Both the position numbers and the translations under genes were made by a program. Positions 7,088 to 15,134 of a DNA stretch of 25,487 nt are shown one piece after another. The first letter of the stretch is position 1, and each line of letters starts with the position of its first letter. The DNA is from Nitrospirota bacterium (GTDB lineage: Bacteria > Nitrospirota > JACRHJ01): assembly GCA_027328825.1 (NCBI GenBank), contig DAHWTK010000012.1, forward strand, positions 1 to 25,487, in the 5' to 3' direction. Under the pieces are notes generated by a model. It searched no databases. It was not told the origin of the DNA and saw only the letters and a program-made list of their open reading frames with translations.

Positions 7088-8461
7088 CTACAGCAGGCCG
7101 AATTTTTTCATGCGCCTGCGGAAGGCGTCCCTCTGCACGCCCAGAAGGTCCGCGGCCTTGCTCTGGTTGCCGCCCGCCACTGTAAGGGCCTGCTTTACGA
7201 GTTCCTCCTCCACCTTTTCGAGGGACATGCCTTCTTTCGGGATGTTTATCGAAGACGCGGCGGGGGATGCATTGGCCGCCAATCCCCCGACAAGCTCTAC
7301 GGGCAGGTGTTCGAGAAGCAGTATATCCTCGCTCTCAAGTATCATGGCGCGTTCTATGACGTTTTTCAATTCGCGGACATTGCCGGGCCAGTCGTATCTT
7401 ATGAGAAATTCCCTGGCTTTTTCCGATATTTCCCTGACGTTTTTGCGGAATTCCGTGTTGAACATCTCTATGAAATATCTTGTAAGCGGAAGGATGTCTT
7501 CCTTGCGTTCCCGTAACGGCGGCAGGTAGATCGGCACGACCTGCAAACGGTAATACAGGTCTTTTCTGAACCTGTTTTCCATCATCAGCTTTTTTATGTC
7601 CTGGTTCGTGGCCGATATTACCCGGACGTCCACCTGAATGTCCTTTACGCCCCCGACACGCTTGAAAATCTTGTCTTCCAGTATCCTGAGGAGTTTGGCC
7701 TGCATGGAATACGGCATGTCCCCTATCTCGTCCAGGAATACCGAGCCGCCGTCCGCAAGCTCCAGGAGACCTTTTTTCTGGACTTTCGCGTCCGTGAAGG
7801 CGCCTTTTTCGTGCCCCAGAAGCTCGGATTCGAGGAGATTTTCAGGCAGTGATACGCAGTTTATGGCCATAAACGGCTTGTCCGCGCGCGAGCTGTTTGC
7901 GTGGACAGCCCTGGCCACCACTTCCTTACCGGTGCCGGACTCTCCCTGGATAAGGACGGTGCTGGCATCGGATAACGCTATCTTCTGAATCATTTCCAGC
8001 ACATTCAGGATTGCGCGGCTTTTCCCGATTATGTTGCAGGCGCGCGAGGTGGTTTTCTGCTGCTCTTTCAGAAGCTTTACTTCTTCGCGGAGCGAGACCG
8101 TCTCCAGTGCCTTCCTGATGGTAAGGGTAATTTCGTCGAGGTTGAAAGGCTTGCTGATATAGTCGTACGCGCCGAGCTTCATCGCCTTCACAGCCGTCTC
8201 AAGCAGCCCGTGCGCGGTTATCATTATGACGATAATATCCTTGTCTATTTCCTTTATTCTGCCCAGAACCTCTATTCCCTGTATGCCGGGGAGCTGATTG
8301 TCGAGCAGCACCAGTTCCGGAGCAAGGTCAGCCGCCATCTGAAGGGCTTTTTCTCCGTCCTCGGCAGTATATACGTCGTAACCTTCCTTGCCCAGGTGCT
8401 GTTCCAGCGTCCATCGGATGAGATGTTCGTCGTCCACTACCAGTATCTTGGTTTTTTCCAT
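7088..8461 (-). CDS. NtrC-family sigma-54-dependent response regulator
   Basis: A full-length 457-residue activator. The receiver domain (1-120) has the acidic pair Asp10/Asp11, phospho-acceptor Asp54, Thr82 and Lys104. The AAA+ domain (from about 144) has Walker A GESGTGKE (173-180), the sigma-54 contact loop GAFTDA (220-225, Asp in place of the more usual Gly) and Walker B VFLDE (241-245). A Fis-type helix-turn-helix ends the protein (GNQSKAADLLGVQRDAFRRRMKKFGLL region). Phosphorylated by its partner kinase, it would bind upstream of sigma-54 promoters and drive open-complex formation by ATP hydrolysis. The ATG at 8461 follows GAGGAT; the kinase gene ends 17 bases upstream. The sigma-54 promoter just downstream is the obvious candidate target. 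Confidence 0.93.
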   Translation of the reverse strand: MEKTKILVVDDEHLIRWTLEQHLGKEGYDVYTAEDGEKALQMAADLAPELVLLDNQLPGIQGIEVLGRIKEIDKDIIVIMITAHGLLETAVKAMKLGAYDYISKPFNLDEITLTIRKALETVSLREEVKLLKEQQKTTSRACNIIGKSRAILNVLEMIQKIALSDASTVLIQGESGTGKEVVARAVHANSSRADKPFMAINCVSLPENLLESELLGHEKGAFTDAKVQKKGLLELADGGSVFLDEIGDMPYSMQAKLLRILEDKIFKRVGGVKDIQVDVRVISATNQDIKKLMMENRFRKDLYYRLQVVPIYLPPLRERKEDILPLTRYFIEMFNTEFRKNVREISEKAREFLIRYDWPGNVRELKNVIERAMILESEDILLLEHLPVELVGGLAANASPAASSINIPKEGMSLEKVEEELVKQALTVAGGNQSKAADLLGVQRDAFRRRMKKFGLL

Positions 8462-8478
8462 TCGTGAAATCCTCGTGT

Positions 8479-10023
8479 TTATGCGACCGCCTCTGGCAAC
8501 CTGTCCTTTGCAGCGGGGAGGTCAATCGTGAATGCCGTGCCTTTACCGGGTACGGAATCCACAGTGATGCTGCCTCCATGCTGCTCTATTATCTTCTGGG
8601 TAATGGACAGGCCGAGGCCCGTCCCCTGCTGTCTCGTGGTAAAGAATGGGGTGAATATCTTTTCGATGTTTTCCGGCAGTATGCCCCTCCCGGTATCGGA
8701 TATTGCCACGGAGACAATCTCCGAGTCCGGCTCGCGGAGTCCTTCTTCAGTCTCCGGGTCCGTATTTTGCGCACATATTCCGGGGGCCGGTTTCACAGAG
8801 GTCTTTATCAGCATCTCCCCGCCTTCCGGCATGGCCTGGACACCGTTCAAGATTATATTCAAAAACACCTGCTGGAGGAGCTCCGGGTCTCCCGAGACGT
8901 CCGGGATGTCGGGCGAGAGGTCCTTCTGCACGCGGACCCTGTTCTTCGAGAACTGCGGCGAGAGGAAGGCTATTATCTTCTCCATAAGCTCGTTTATGTT
9001 TAATTCGGCGAGGTTTGGCGCCGGCGGCCTGGCAAAAGACAACAGGTTTTTTACCGCCTTGTCCAGCCGGTCTATCTGTTCCAGGACTTCCTTTATTATC
9101 TTGTGCCGGGAGTCCTCGGGCGGGAAATCCCTGCCCAGTATCTGTATCACTCCGGCTATACCCGTGAGGGGATTTTTAATCTCATGGGCAATACCCGCCG
9201 CCATCTCGCCGACCGTGGCCAGCCTGTCCGCCCGTCTCATCTGTTCGTAGTGGAGTTTTTCGACCTTCCTCTTGGTTTTGTTGAGTTTTATGATCATCGA
9301 ATTAAAGCTGTGGGCAAGCCTGCCGAGCTCGTCCTCGGAGACAACCTTCGCACGGACATCGAGTCCTTCTTCGGCCTTCGCCATGGTATTCGTAAGGTCT
9401 ATTATCGGAGTCGTGACAATCCTTGACAGGAGCGCGGAGAGCGCAAACGCAAGAAGCAATGTTATTGAGGCGGCCCAGATTGCCATTGTCTTCTTGAGCT
9501 TTTCCACGTGCCTTTCCATCTCGTCAAGAGAGACGTCCACTTCCAGCACGCCGTTTATCCTCTGGCTTGCGTCGTGGCACCGGAAACAAGCCGGTCGGTT
9601 CAATATCGGGCGGAGGTTGCGGAGTATCGTGTCTCCTCGCTCGTTTTTATCCTGAATAATGATGTTGGACTGATCCTCTATCTGCATGGAGGAGAAGTCG
9701 AGATTCGCGCGCATTCCTATCTCGGACTCTCTTGCGGAACGAAGCACGAAACCGTCGGCGTCCAATACCCGGATTGCGTATATTTTGTTATGCGTCCCAA
9801 CCATCTCGACGATCCTCTGCACGTCCTGGCTTCTGCCTTCGAGCATTGCGGTTTCGAGGGAGCGCTCGATGGTGTTGGCGAGTATCGTAAGCTTGTCCTC
9901 CGTCATCTTGCGGAGTTCCATTATCTGCAGATCGACGAGTATCCAGGCGCCAAAGCCGATTGCCAGGATAAGTATTGCGACGGTAAAGAAGATTATTTTG
10001 GTCCTTAAACTCTTGAAAAACAT
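8479..10023 (-). CDS. Sensor histidine kinase with periplasmic CxxCH heme motif
   Basis: A 514-residue membrane kinase. Transmembrane helices are at about 9-30 and 180-200 and enclose a periplasmic sensor domain that contains CFRCH (146-150), a c-type heme attachment motif within RPILNRPACFRCHDASQRINGV. A HAMP linker follows (about 200-252), then the HisKA domain with His280 in AAGIAHEIKNPL, then the HATPase domain with an N box (NIILNGVQAM), DTGRGI and GTGLGLS motifs. Kinases with this kind of CxxCH sensor are frequent in cytochrome-rich anaerobes and are thought to sense redox state or a heme ligand. It starts at 10023 (GGTGAT before ATG), 48 bases after the last pseudopilin gene, and lies just before its NtrC-type regulator. 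The signal it detects is not determined. Confidence 0.92.
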   Translation of the reverse strand: MFFKSLRTKIIFFTVAILILAIGFGAWILVDLQIMELRKMTEDKLTILANTIERSLETAMLEGRSQDVQRIVEMVGTHNKIYAIRVLDADGFVLRSARESEIGMRANLDFSSMQIEDQSNIIIQDKNERGDTILRNLRPILNRPACFRCHDASQRINGVLEVDVSLDEMERHVEKLKKTMAIWAASITLLLAFALSALLSRIVTTPIIDLTNTMAKAEEGLDVRAKVVSEDELGRLAHSFNSMIIKLNKTKRKVEKLHYEQMRRADRLATVGEMAAGIAHEIKNPLTGIAGVIQILGRDFPPEDSRHKIIKEVLEQIDRLDKAVKNLLSFARPPAPNLAELNINELMEKIIAFLSPQFSKNRVRVQKDLSPDIPDVSGDPELLQQVFLNIILNGVQAMPEGGEMLIKTSVKPAPGICAQNTDPETEEGLREPDSEIVSVAISDTGRGILPENIEKIFTPFFTTRQQGTGLGLSITQKIIEQHGGSITVDSVPGKGTAFTIDLPAAKDRLPEAVA

Positions 10024-10071
10024 TAATCACCGCGTATGACTGATAAAACCGTTTTCAGGCGCGCCCGGCTT

Positions 10072-10692
10072 TCAAAAATTCTGCCCGCCGAAAGGATTCC
10101 CGGTAGAGGCGGGAGTCTGCATTGCCGGGGTCTGGCCGGTTGCGGGAACAGCCATTCCGCCCGGAATGATCTGTACCTGGCCTTGCGCCGCATTCGGGTT
10201 ATAATCGAACATCCACTCCGAATACTTTGTCTTGTTCCGGAACGAAATGTCCGCAAGGTCGAAATTGTCCTTCTTCAGGGGCCTCCTGTCGCTTATGCTG
10301 TGGACGCCTCCGATGGCCTGGCCCGCAACGAGCGTGCCGCCGGCGATTGTCCCGCCGCCCAGCGCAGGCGGAGGATCCAGCGCCCAGTCGGCCTTTCCTG
10401 TCATGGGGTCTTTATATAACTTTCTCAGGTCCCTCACGGGGTTAAGATACGCCGGGTCCTGGAGGAGGTCCTGCAGGGATGTCGGATACTTGCCCTTGTG
10501 CCGCGGGTCGTTGTAATACCGTTCAATAGCCAGCCGGAACTGGTTTCCGCGCCAGAGCAGTTCCTTCTCCTTTTCCTCTCTGGTGAAAAGCTTCCAGGAG
10601 CGCCCGAGCGCCGCCGAGCTTATGCCTATGATCAGTATGATCACCAGCATACCCATGTATGTGAAGCCGGCGTTGTTTTTACCAGTCCGCAT
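10072..10692 (-). CDS. Type II secretion-like pseudopilin, atypical (no Glu5), with P/G/Q-rich tail
   Basis: A 206-residue pseudopilin. The prepilin peptidase site is Gly9-Phe10, followed by a hydrophobic helix FTYMGMLVIILIIGIS. The residue at mature position 5 is Gly14 instead of the usual Glu. The globular part has features of the GspG-type family of these clusters: YYNDPRHKGKYPTSLQDLL, then KLYKDPMTGKADW, the DPMTG motif shared with the two pseudopilins upstream. The last 45 residues are rich in Pro, Gly, Gln and Ala. Lack of Glu5 is typical of tip pseudopilins such as GspK, so this may sit at the filament tip. Its start overlaps the end of the preceding pseudopilin gene by 14 bases, so the two are coupled. 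Confidence 0.85.
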   Translation of the reverse strand: MRTGKNNAGFTYMGMLVIILIIGISSAALGRSWKLFTREEKEKELLWRGNQFRLAIERYYNDPRHKGKYPTSLQDLLQDPAYLNPVRDLRKLYKDPMTGKADWALDPPPALGGGTIAGGTLVAGQAIGGVHSISDRRPLKKDNFDLADISFRNKTKYSEWMFDYNPNAAQGQVQIIPGGMAVPATGQTPAMQTPASTGNPFGGQNF

Positions 10693-11140
10693 AGCTCACA
10701 CCGTTCGTTCCAATCTTGTCGCTTCCGCTATGGACGTCATAAATTCCGCCGGAGTCGCCTCCTGAGGAGCCAGAGGAGTCCGATGAGTCCGAGGAGTCGG
10801 AAGAGCCTGAGTCCGAGTTGTCTCCGGTATAGTATTCAAGACGCCAGGTTGTTTTAGACCCCGTCATTGGGTCGGGCGGAATTGAGCGCATATAGCCTTT
10901 AGTCACGAGGTCGTCCAGGGTGTCCGGATATTTGCCGTTGTCGGCGTAATACTGGTCGAGTACGTTTCTGAAGTTGAAAAGATCTTCTTTTAGCGCGGCC
11001 TCCTTGGATTTGAGGACAGCCGTCTTGAACTCGGGCTCGGCAAGCGTCGCAAGTATGCCGATGATGGCTACGACCACCATAAGTTCCAGTAGTGTAAAAC
11101 CCTTTCTGTTTTTTATAAGTTGCATTTCTATCCTTTTCAT
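10679..11140 (-). CDS. GspG-like pseudopilin with Ser/Asp-rich insert
   Basis: A 153-residue major-type pseudopilin. The cleavage site is Gly14-Phe15, followed by FTLLELMVVVAIIGILATLA with Glu at mature position 5. The family motifs are NFRNVLDQYYADNGKYPDTLDDL and PPDPMTGSKTTW, and it ends in YADW like the next pseudopilin. Between these, residues 107-132 are almost entirely Ser, Asp and Gly (repeats of DSS), encoded by a degenerate short repeat at about 10750-10820. This insert may bind calcium, which stabilises known GspG subunits, or may be a flexible linker; neither is shown. The start could also be the ATG five codons in (11125, AAGGAT before it). A palindromic repeat lies just upstream of the 11140 start. 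Confidence 0.88.
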   Translation of the reverse strand: MKRIEMQLIKNRKGFTLLELMVVVAIIGILATLAEPEFKTAVLKSKEAALKEDLFNFRNVLDQYYADNGKYPDTLDDLVTKGYMRSIPPDPMTGSKTTWRLEYYTGDNSDSGSSDSSDSSDSSGSSGGDSGGIYDVHSGSDKIGTNGVSYADW

Positions 11141-11150
11141 AACTCCCCTA

Positions 11151-11175
11151 TCCCCCTCTTATCTTAAGAGGGGGA
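11151..11175. repeat. Palindromic repeat, second copy, between pseudopilin genes
   Basis: TCCCCCTCTTA-TCT-TAAGAGGGGGA: arms of 11 bases identical to the copy at 1997-2021, with a different 3-base loop. Flanking GGGGGCGTTA matches the TAACGCCCCC flank of the other copy in reverse orientation. It fills most of the 49-base gap within the pseudopilin operon and may form a hairpin in the mRNA between the two cistrons. Confidence 0.75.
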
Positions 11176-11189
11176 CAGAGGGGGCGTTA

Positions 11190-11696
11190 CTACCAGTCTG
11201 CGTATTTCGTCCCGTCCAGCGCGGTGCCGGTGGAGAGCGAGTAGACGTCGAACACGTCCTGTCCGCCCCATACGGTGCTGTCCGGGTCGTCCGCGTTGCT
11301 CCTCATGCCCCACTTGGCCTTCCCGGTCATAGGGTCCATCGGGATTTTACGCAGGAGCCTGATTTTCTTAGGCATCTGCGGCGCACCCGCCACTACTATC
11401 CCGGGGTTCTGAAGCGTTATGAGCTTTGTCAAGTTATCGAGCGTCTTCGGGTATCCGGTGTCTCCGGCCTGTTTTGCAATCAGCCCCTCGTCGGACAGTT
11501 TTTTATATTCGTCGATTGCGTCTCGCATCTCCCGCAGTTCGTCCCTGAGTATAGCCTCCTTGTCTCGCTTTATGGACATGCGGTAGACCGGCATAGCCAC
11601 GGACGCCAGAATGGACATCACCACCATGACGACCACAAGCTCGGTCAGGGTAATGCCGCGCTCGTTAAAACATCTTATTGCTGCAGGATTTTTCAT
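11190..11696 (-). CDS. GspG-like pseudopilin
   Basis: A 168-residue pseudopilin. The prepilin peptidase site Gly14-Ile15 is followed by ITLTELVVVMVVMSILASVA with Glu19 at mature position 5. The remainder follows the GspG-like pattern of secretion clusters in Geobacter-type bacteria: YRMSIKRDKEAILRDELREMRDAIDEY, then KIPMDPMTGKAKWGMRS, WGGQDVFDVYS and the C-terminal ALDGTKYADW. It would be processed by a prepilin peptidase encoded elsewhere and assemble into a short periplasmic filament driven by the GspE-like ATPase. It starts 23 bases after the secretin stop and is the first of three pseudopilin genes. Confidence 0.9.
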   Translation of the reverse strand: MKNPAAIRCFNERGITLTELVVVMVVMSILASVAMPVYRMSIKRDKEAILRDELREMRDAIDEYKKLSDEGLIAKQAGDTGYPKTLDNLTKLITLQNPGIVVAGAPQMPKKIRLLRKIPMDPMTGKAKWGMRSNADDPDSTVWGGQDVFDVYSLSTGTALDGTKYADW

Positions 11697-11719
11697 GTCT
11701 CACTTCGCCTTACTCCAGA

Positions 11720-14269
11720 CTACCTTACATACAGCGTGCCTGTCTTGAGGTCCGCCGGGACCGTGACGCCGTGCACGTCTTTCAGGTCGTTCTGCTTGAA
11801 CACCAGAGGACTGATGCCGGGGGCGATGCCCTTGAATGTCAGGGAGAATAAATTCCCGGAACCGGCGATCCCGGGTATCCTTCCAAGCCTTGTGAGCATC
11901 ACCTTTATCAGCCCGATTTTTTCGTTTGCGCTGGCCATGAAAGACGTCGGCTGCTTGTCCACGTTCATGAAATTGCCCTCAGTCGCCTTTACGAACTTGA
12001 CGAGCTTCGGGTTATAGATTATCGAAAGCGGCGCCTCGAACGTGGAGTCCAGGTTCGTCGCCTTTACGTCAATAGTTATCTCCTGCCCCACCCCCACGGG
12101 TGTTACCTCCGGGGAGAACGAAAGCGTGCCCACGCGCCCAATTTTACTGAGCGTCGGCACGGATTGCGGCGGCGTTTCCACCGGTTTCTCCGCCTGCGTT
12201 GTCTTTGCCCCCGGCTTTGCGGGCGTTCCCGGTTTTGCGGGCGCGCCGGGCTTGGCAGGCGTTTGGGGCGGGCGGGGCATCGTCCCTGCGGCAGGGCCTG
12301 TCGGGGCTACGGGTACCGGGGTTGCGGGCTTTGTCCCTGCGGCCGGGCCTGCCGGGGCCGCAGGCGTCGGGGCCTGGGATACCTCGGACGCAGGGGCGGC
12401 TTCCGTCTCGGGGATGGAGAGGTTCGTCTTCTTTTCCTCGAACAGGGGTTTTGTGTCGTATGCCTGTTCCGTCCCGGACCAGAAAGACGTATCCCTCCGG
12501 CCTGGAAGTTCAAGCGGCCTGATTATGTGCGGCGTGAGCGTCATTACCAGCTCGCGCTTGCTGTTGGGGCCGACGACATTGTCCGAAAAGAGCTTGCCAA
12601 GGATGGGTATGTCCATAAGTCCGGCGAGGCCACTGTTGCTGATGTTTGTTGAGTTGTCCATCAGGCCGCCAATTATGACCTTCTCGCCGTCTCTGAGGCT
12701 TAAGGTCGTTTCCGCCGTTGTGGTGTTGAAGGTCGGCTCGCTCTGGCCGCCCACGGTAATGCTTCCGCCAAGCGAGCTTACCTCGAGCGTTACTTTGAGC
12801 TTAACGTCTCCGCCGATGCCAATGTTCGGCACGACGGTGAGCTTTATGCCTATGTCCCGGTATTCGAACGTCGAGGTCGTTATCGCGCCCGCGACGGCTG
12901 TGCCCGTCTGGACGGGTATGCGGCTGCCTATGAGTATCTTCGCGGGCTGGTTGTTGAGCGCGCGTATCTGCGGGTTCGTCAATGTCTCGGCCTTGGCGAA
13001 CGTCTCGGAGAGCGTGGCCGTGGCAGAGGGATAGCTGAAGATGAGATTATTGCCAGCATTGCCCTTAATCAAAGACCGCCAATTTGTAGTGACAGAGGTC
13101 GGCACTGAACTTGGTAGTGAACCGGAAGACGTAGTTCCACTAGGAGTGGTGACCGGCACTCCAGCCGTCAAGCCGCCGACACCTCCGAGCCATGTCCCCG
13201 TCACCGACGTGGGCCATGAAATCCCGTAGTTTCTCGTGTTCGGCCCCCTGTCCACGGACATGACGTCGCAGTCTATGATGACCTCGGAGTCCTGCCGGTC
13301 GTTCGCCTCGATGAGCTTTTCCGCGAGCTTCAGCTTGTCCGGGGTCTCCCGGAGCGTGATGGAATTGAGGGTGTCGTTTATTATTATCCGCCTCGTTTCG
13401 AGCATTGTGCGCAGGATGTTCACCATGTCCTTTGCCTGGATGTGAGAGAGGTAGAATGTTTTAATCTTCAAGTCCTGGTACTGGTCTTCCTTCGCTTTTG
13501 TCTTGGGAATTATTATGATGGCGTCTTCCGCAATCTTCTTCATGAAGAGCTTGTTCGTAGCAAGGAGCAGGTTCAGCGCCTCTTTGAATGAAACGTCCTT
13601 TGCGAAGACTGTAACCGGCTGGTTCTTCACGTCCTCGTCGAAGAGAATGCTGATGCCGGATATCTTCGAGAGAAACTCGAATACCTCCTTTAATTTCGCG
13701 TCCTTGAACGACAGCGTTATTGGCTCGTTCGATGCAAGTGTAAGCTCGTCCTCCTCGTTCTCCTGCACCTTCCGCTTCGTTATCTCTTCCACGTATTTCT
13801 TGGCAATCTTGTTTTGAGGGTCGATGTCGAGCACCCTGTAGAACTCGTTTACGGCTTCGCTGGGCCTCCCCGCTGCAAGGTAGCTCCTGCCGTCCGTAAT
13901 ATATTCCTGTATTCTTTTAAGCTTCTTGGCCGTCTCCATGAGCTGGCGCGCCTTCGCGCTGCCGGGGTCGTATATGTTCGCCTGCCCGGCCTCGAAAAGA
14001 GCGGCGTCGGGATTTTTCTCCTTGAGATAATACATAGCCCTGTCCATGTGCCGGAGGGCGGCCTCCTGCTGAACTCTCGTAAGCCGCGTCCTGTAGGTTA
14101 TGTTGTCCGGGTCGTGCTGGAGCGCATCCCGATAATACGCCACCGCCCGGTCCAGGTCCCCCTCCACGTCGTATTGTTCTCCTCTTTTGAAGGCGACGTC
14201 TCCCGCGCAGCCCGCAAGGAGCGTGCATATGAGGACGAGCGCCATGGAAAGTCTGGTGAGCCTGTGCAT
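11720..14269 (-). CDS. gspD: Secretin lipoprotein (GspD/PilQ-like) with TPR and cohesin domains
   Basis: An 849-residue outer-membrane secretin. Residues 1-21 are a lipoprotein signal (LLAGC, Cys21). TPR-like helices cover about 25-165 (GDLDRAVAYYRDALQHDPDN; GRPSEAVNEFYRVLDIDPQN). An N0/STN domain (about 183-255) and an N1 domain (about 268-335) follow. The secretin core (about 415-585) includes the strand-rich SLRDGEKVIIGGLM and the family signature MDIPILGKLFSDN. A long Ala/Pro/Thr/Gly linker (about 622-705) with repeated PAKPG units leads to a C-terminal cohesin-type beta-sandwich (about 713-845: SPEVTPVGVGQEITIDVKA, IYNPKLVKFV). It would form the exit pore for the machine. Two extra domains, TPR and cohesin, are unlike classical GspD but known in delta-proteobacterial clusters. 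Confidence 0.92.
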   Translation of the reverse strand: MHRLTRLSMALVLICTLLAGCAGDVAFKRGEQYDVEGDLDRAVAYYRDALQHDPDNITYRTRLTRVQQEAALRHMDRAMYYLKEKNPDAALFEAGQANIYDPGSAKARQLMETAKKLKRIQEYITDGRSYLAAGRPSEAVNEFYRVLDIDPQNKIAKKYVEEITKRKVQENEEDELTLASNEPITLSFKDAKLKEVFEFLSKISGISILFDEDVKNQPVTVFAKDVSFKEALNLLLATNKLFMKKIAEDAIIIIPKTKAKEDQYQDLKIKTFYLSHIQAKDMVNILRTMLETRRIIINDTLNSITLRETPDKLKLAEKLIEANDRQDSEVIIDCDVMSVDRGPNTRNYGISWPTSVTGTWLGGVGGLTAGVPVTTPSGTTSSGSLPSSVPTSVTTNWRSLIKGNAGNNLIFSYPSATATLSETFAKAETLTNPQIRALNNQPAKILIGSRIPVQTGTAVAGAITTSTFEYRDIGIKLTVVPNIGIGGDVKLKVTLEVSSLGGSITVGGQSEPTFNTTTAETTLSLRDGEKVIIGGLMDNSTNISNSGLAGLMDIPILGKLFSDNVVGPNSKRELVMTLTPHIIRPLELPGRRDTSFWSGTEQAYDTKPLFEEKKTNLSIPETEAAPASEVSQAPTPAAPAGPAAGTKPATPVPVAPTGPAAGTMPRPPQTPAKPGAPAKPGTPAKPGAKTTQAEKPVETPPQSVPTLSKIGRVGTLSFSPEVTPVGVGQEITIDVKATNLDSTFEAPLSIIYNPKLVKFVKATEGNFMNVDKQPTSFMASANEKIGLIKVMLTRLGRIPGIAGSGNLFSLTFKGIAPGISPLVFKQNDLKDVHGVTVPADLKTGTLYVR

Positions 14270-14297
14270 GTTCCCCCTTTCAGGAAAAAGCCGGTAT

Positions 14298-15134
14298 TTA
14301 TCTTAAAGAAAAATTATTCAAAGGATCCATTGAGGGCTTCTGTACCGCCGCACCCCTGGCAGCCGGGACGCCCGGCAGCACGATACCGGGCCGGATTCCC
14401 ATCGGTCCGGGGAGTTTCCTCGCCGCAGGGCCGGGATAGCCCATCCCCGGAGACTGCATCCTTGGATTATAACCCATCCCGCCCATCGACGGGCCGACGC
14501 CGTTGCCGTATCCGGGAGAAGGATAAACCTCGGCGGACGCGTTTTTTGAAAAATTCGTGTTGATTTTTACCGAAACGCCCGTCGTCTTGTCCGATATGGT
14601 AACAGAATTATCGGTCACGTCCGTCAGGTAATAATCACGCGTTATCTTGCCGCCCTTGGCCACGACATAATTTTCCTGCCCAAGGGACAGGAATACGTCC
14701 GTCCTGAGTTTCCTTTTTAGAAACCCCATGACCTTTATCTTATTTATTTCCTCTCGGGCGTTGTCCGCGGCTATCTCCGCAGGCGATTTCGGCGGCGGTG
14801 GCGGCGGGAGAGGTTTAAGAGGAGTCACAGTAATATTTCCTTTGCCCTTTGCCTCAAGCCCGGCCCTGCCGATAAGCTTCGGGAGCGAAGGCTTCACATA
14901 TACCGGGGCGAAGATGTTCTTTGAGGCGGCAAAATCGGCCTTCGGCCTGTTCAGAAGGTCGAGGTTAACGGTAATGGCCTTTCTTGGTACGACGGCCTTT
15001 GCGGCTGTTTTTTTCACGGGCACGGAAACAGCGGTTTTTTTATGGGAGCCGGAGTATATTTTTGTAAATATCAGTACGCCCAGGAGGGCGAAAAGCACTG
15101 TCACGAGTATGGCTTTTTTCTTATTCTTCATCAC
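14298..15134 (-). CDS. PilP/GspC-like inner-membrane-anchored periplasmic protein
   Basis: A 278-residue protein with a single N-terminal membrane helix (about 8-25), a Lys/Ala-rich linker, a Pro run (109-115) and a beta-rich domain (about 132-193: KVMGFLKRKLRTDVFLSLGQENYVVAKGGKITRDYYLTDV, shown only to mark the region) resembling the PilP/GspC homology domain that joins the inner-membrane platform to the secretin. The last 75 residues are rich in Gly, Pro and Met (GMGY, GPMG, PG repeats), an unusual tail. Position between pilO and the secretin gene agrees with PilP. Its ATG overlaps the stop of the preceding gene (4 bases), so translation is probably coupled. Confidence 0.75.
   Translation of the reverse strand: MMKNKKKAILVTVLFALLGVLIFTKIYSGSHKKTAVSVPVKKTAAKAVVPRKAITVNLDLLNRPKADFAASKNIFAPVYVKPSLPKLIGRAGLEAKGKGNITVTPLKPLPPPPPPKSPAEIAADNAREEINKIKVMGFLKRKLRTDVFLSLGQENYVVAKGGKITRDYYLTDVTDNSVTISDKTTGVSVKINTNFSKNASAEVYPSPGYGNGVGPSMGGMGYNPRMQSPGMGYPGPAARKLPGPMGIRPGIVLPGVPAARGAAVQKPSMDPLNNFSLR

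Noticed and set aside
12042..13034. Long plus-strand open frame of about 330 codons opposite the secretin gene
   Set aside because: It is a shadow of the GC-rich secretin on the other strand, has no ribosome site, and its composition is that of antisense Pro/Ala codons.
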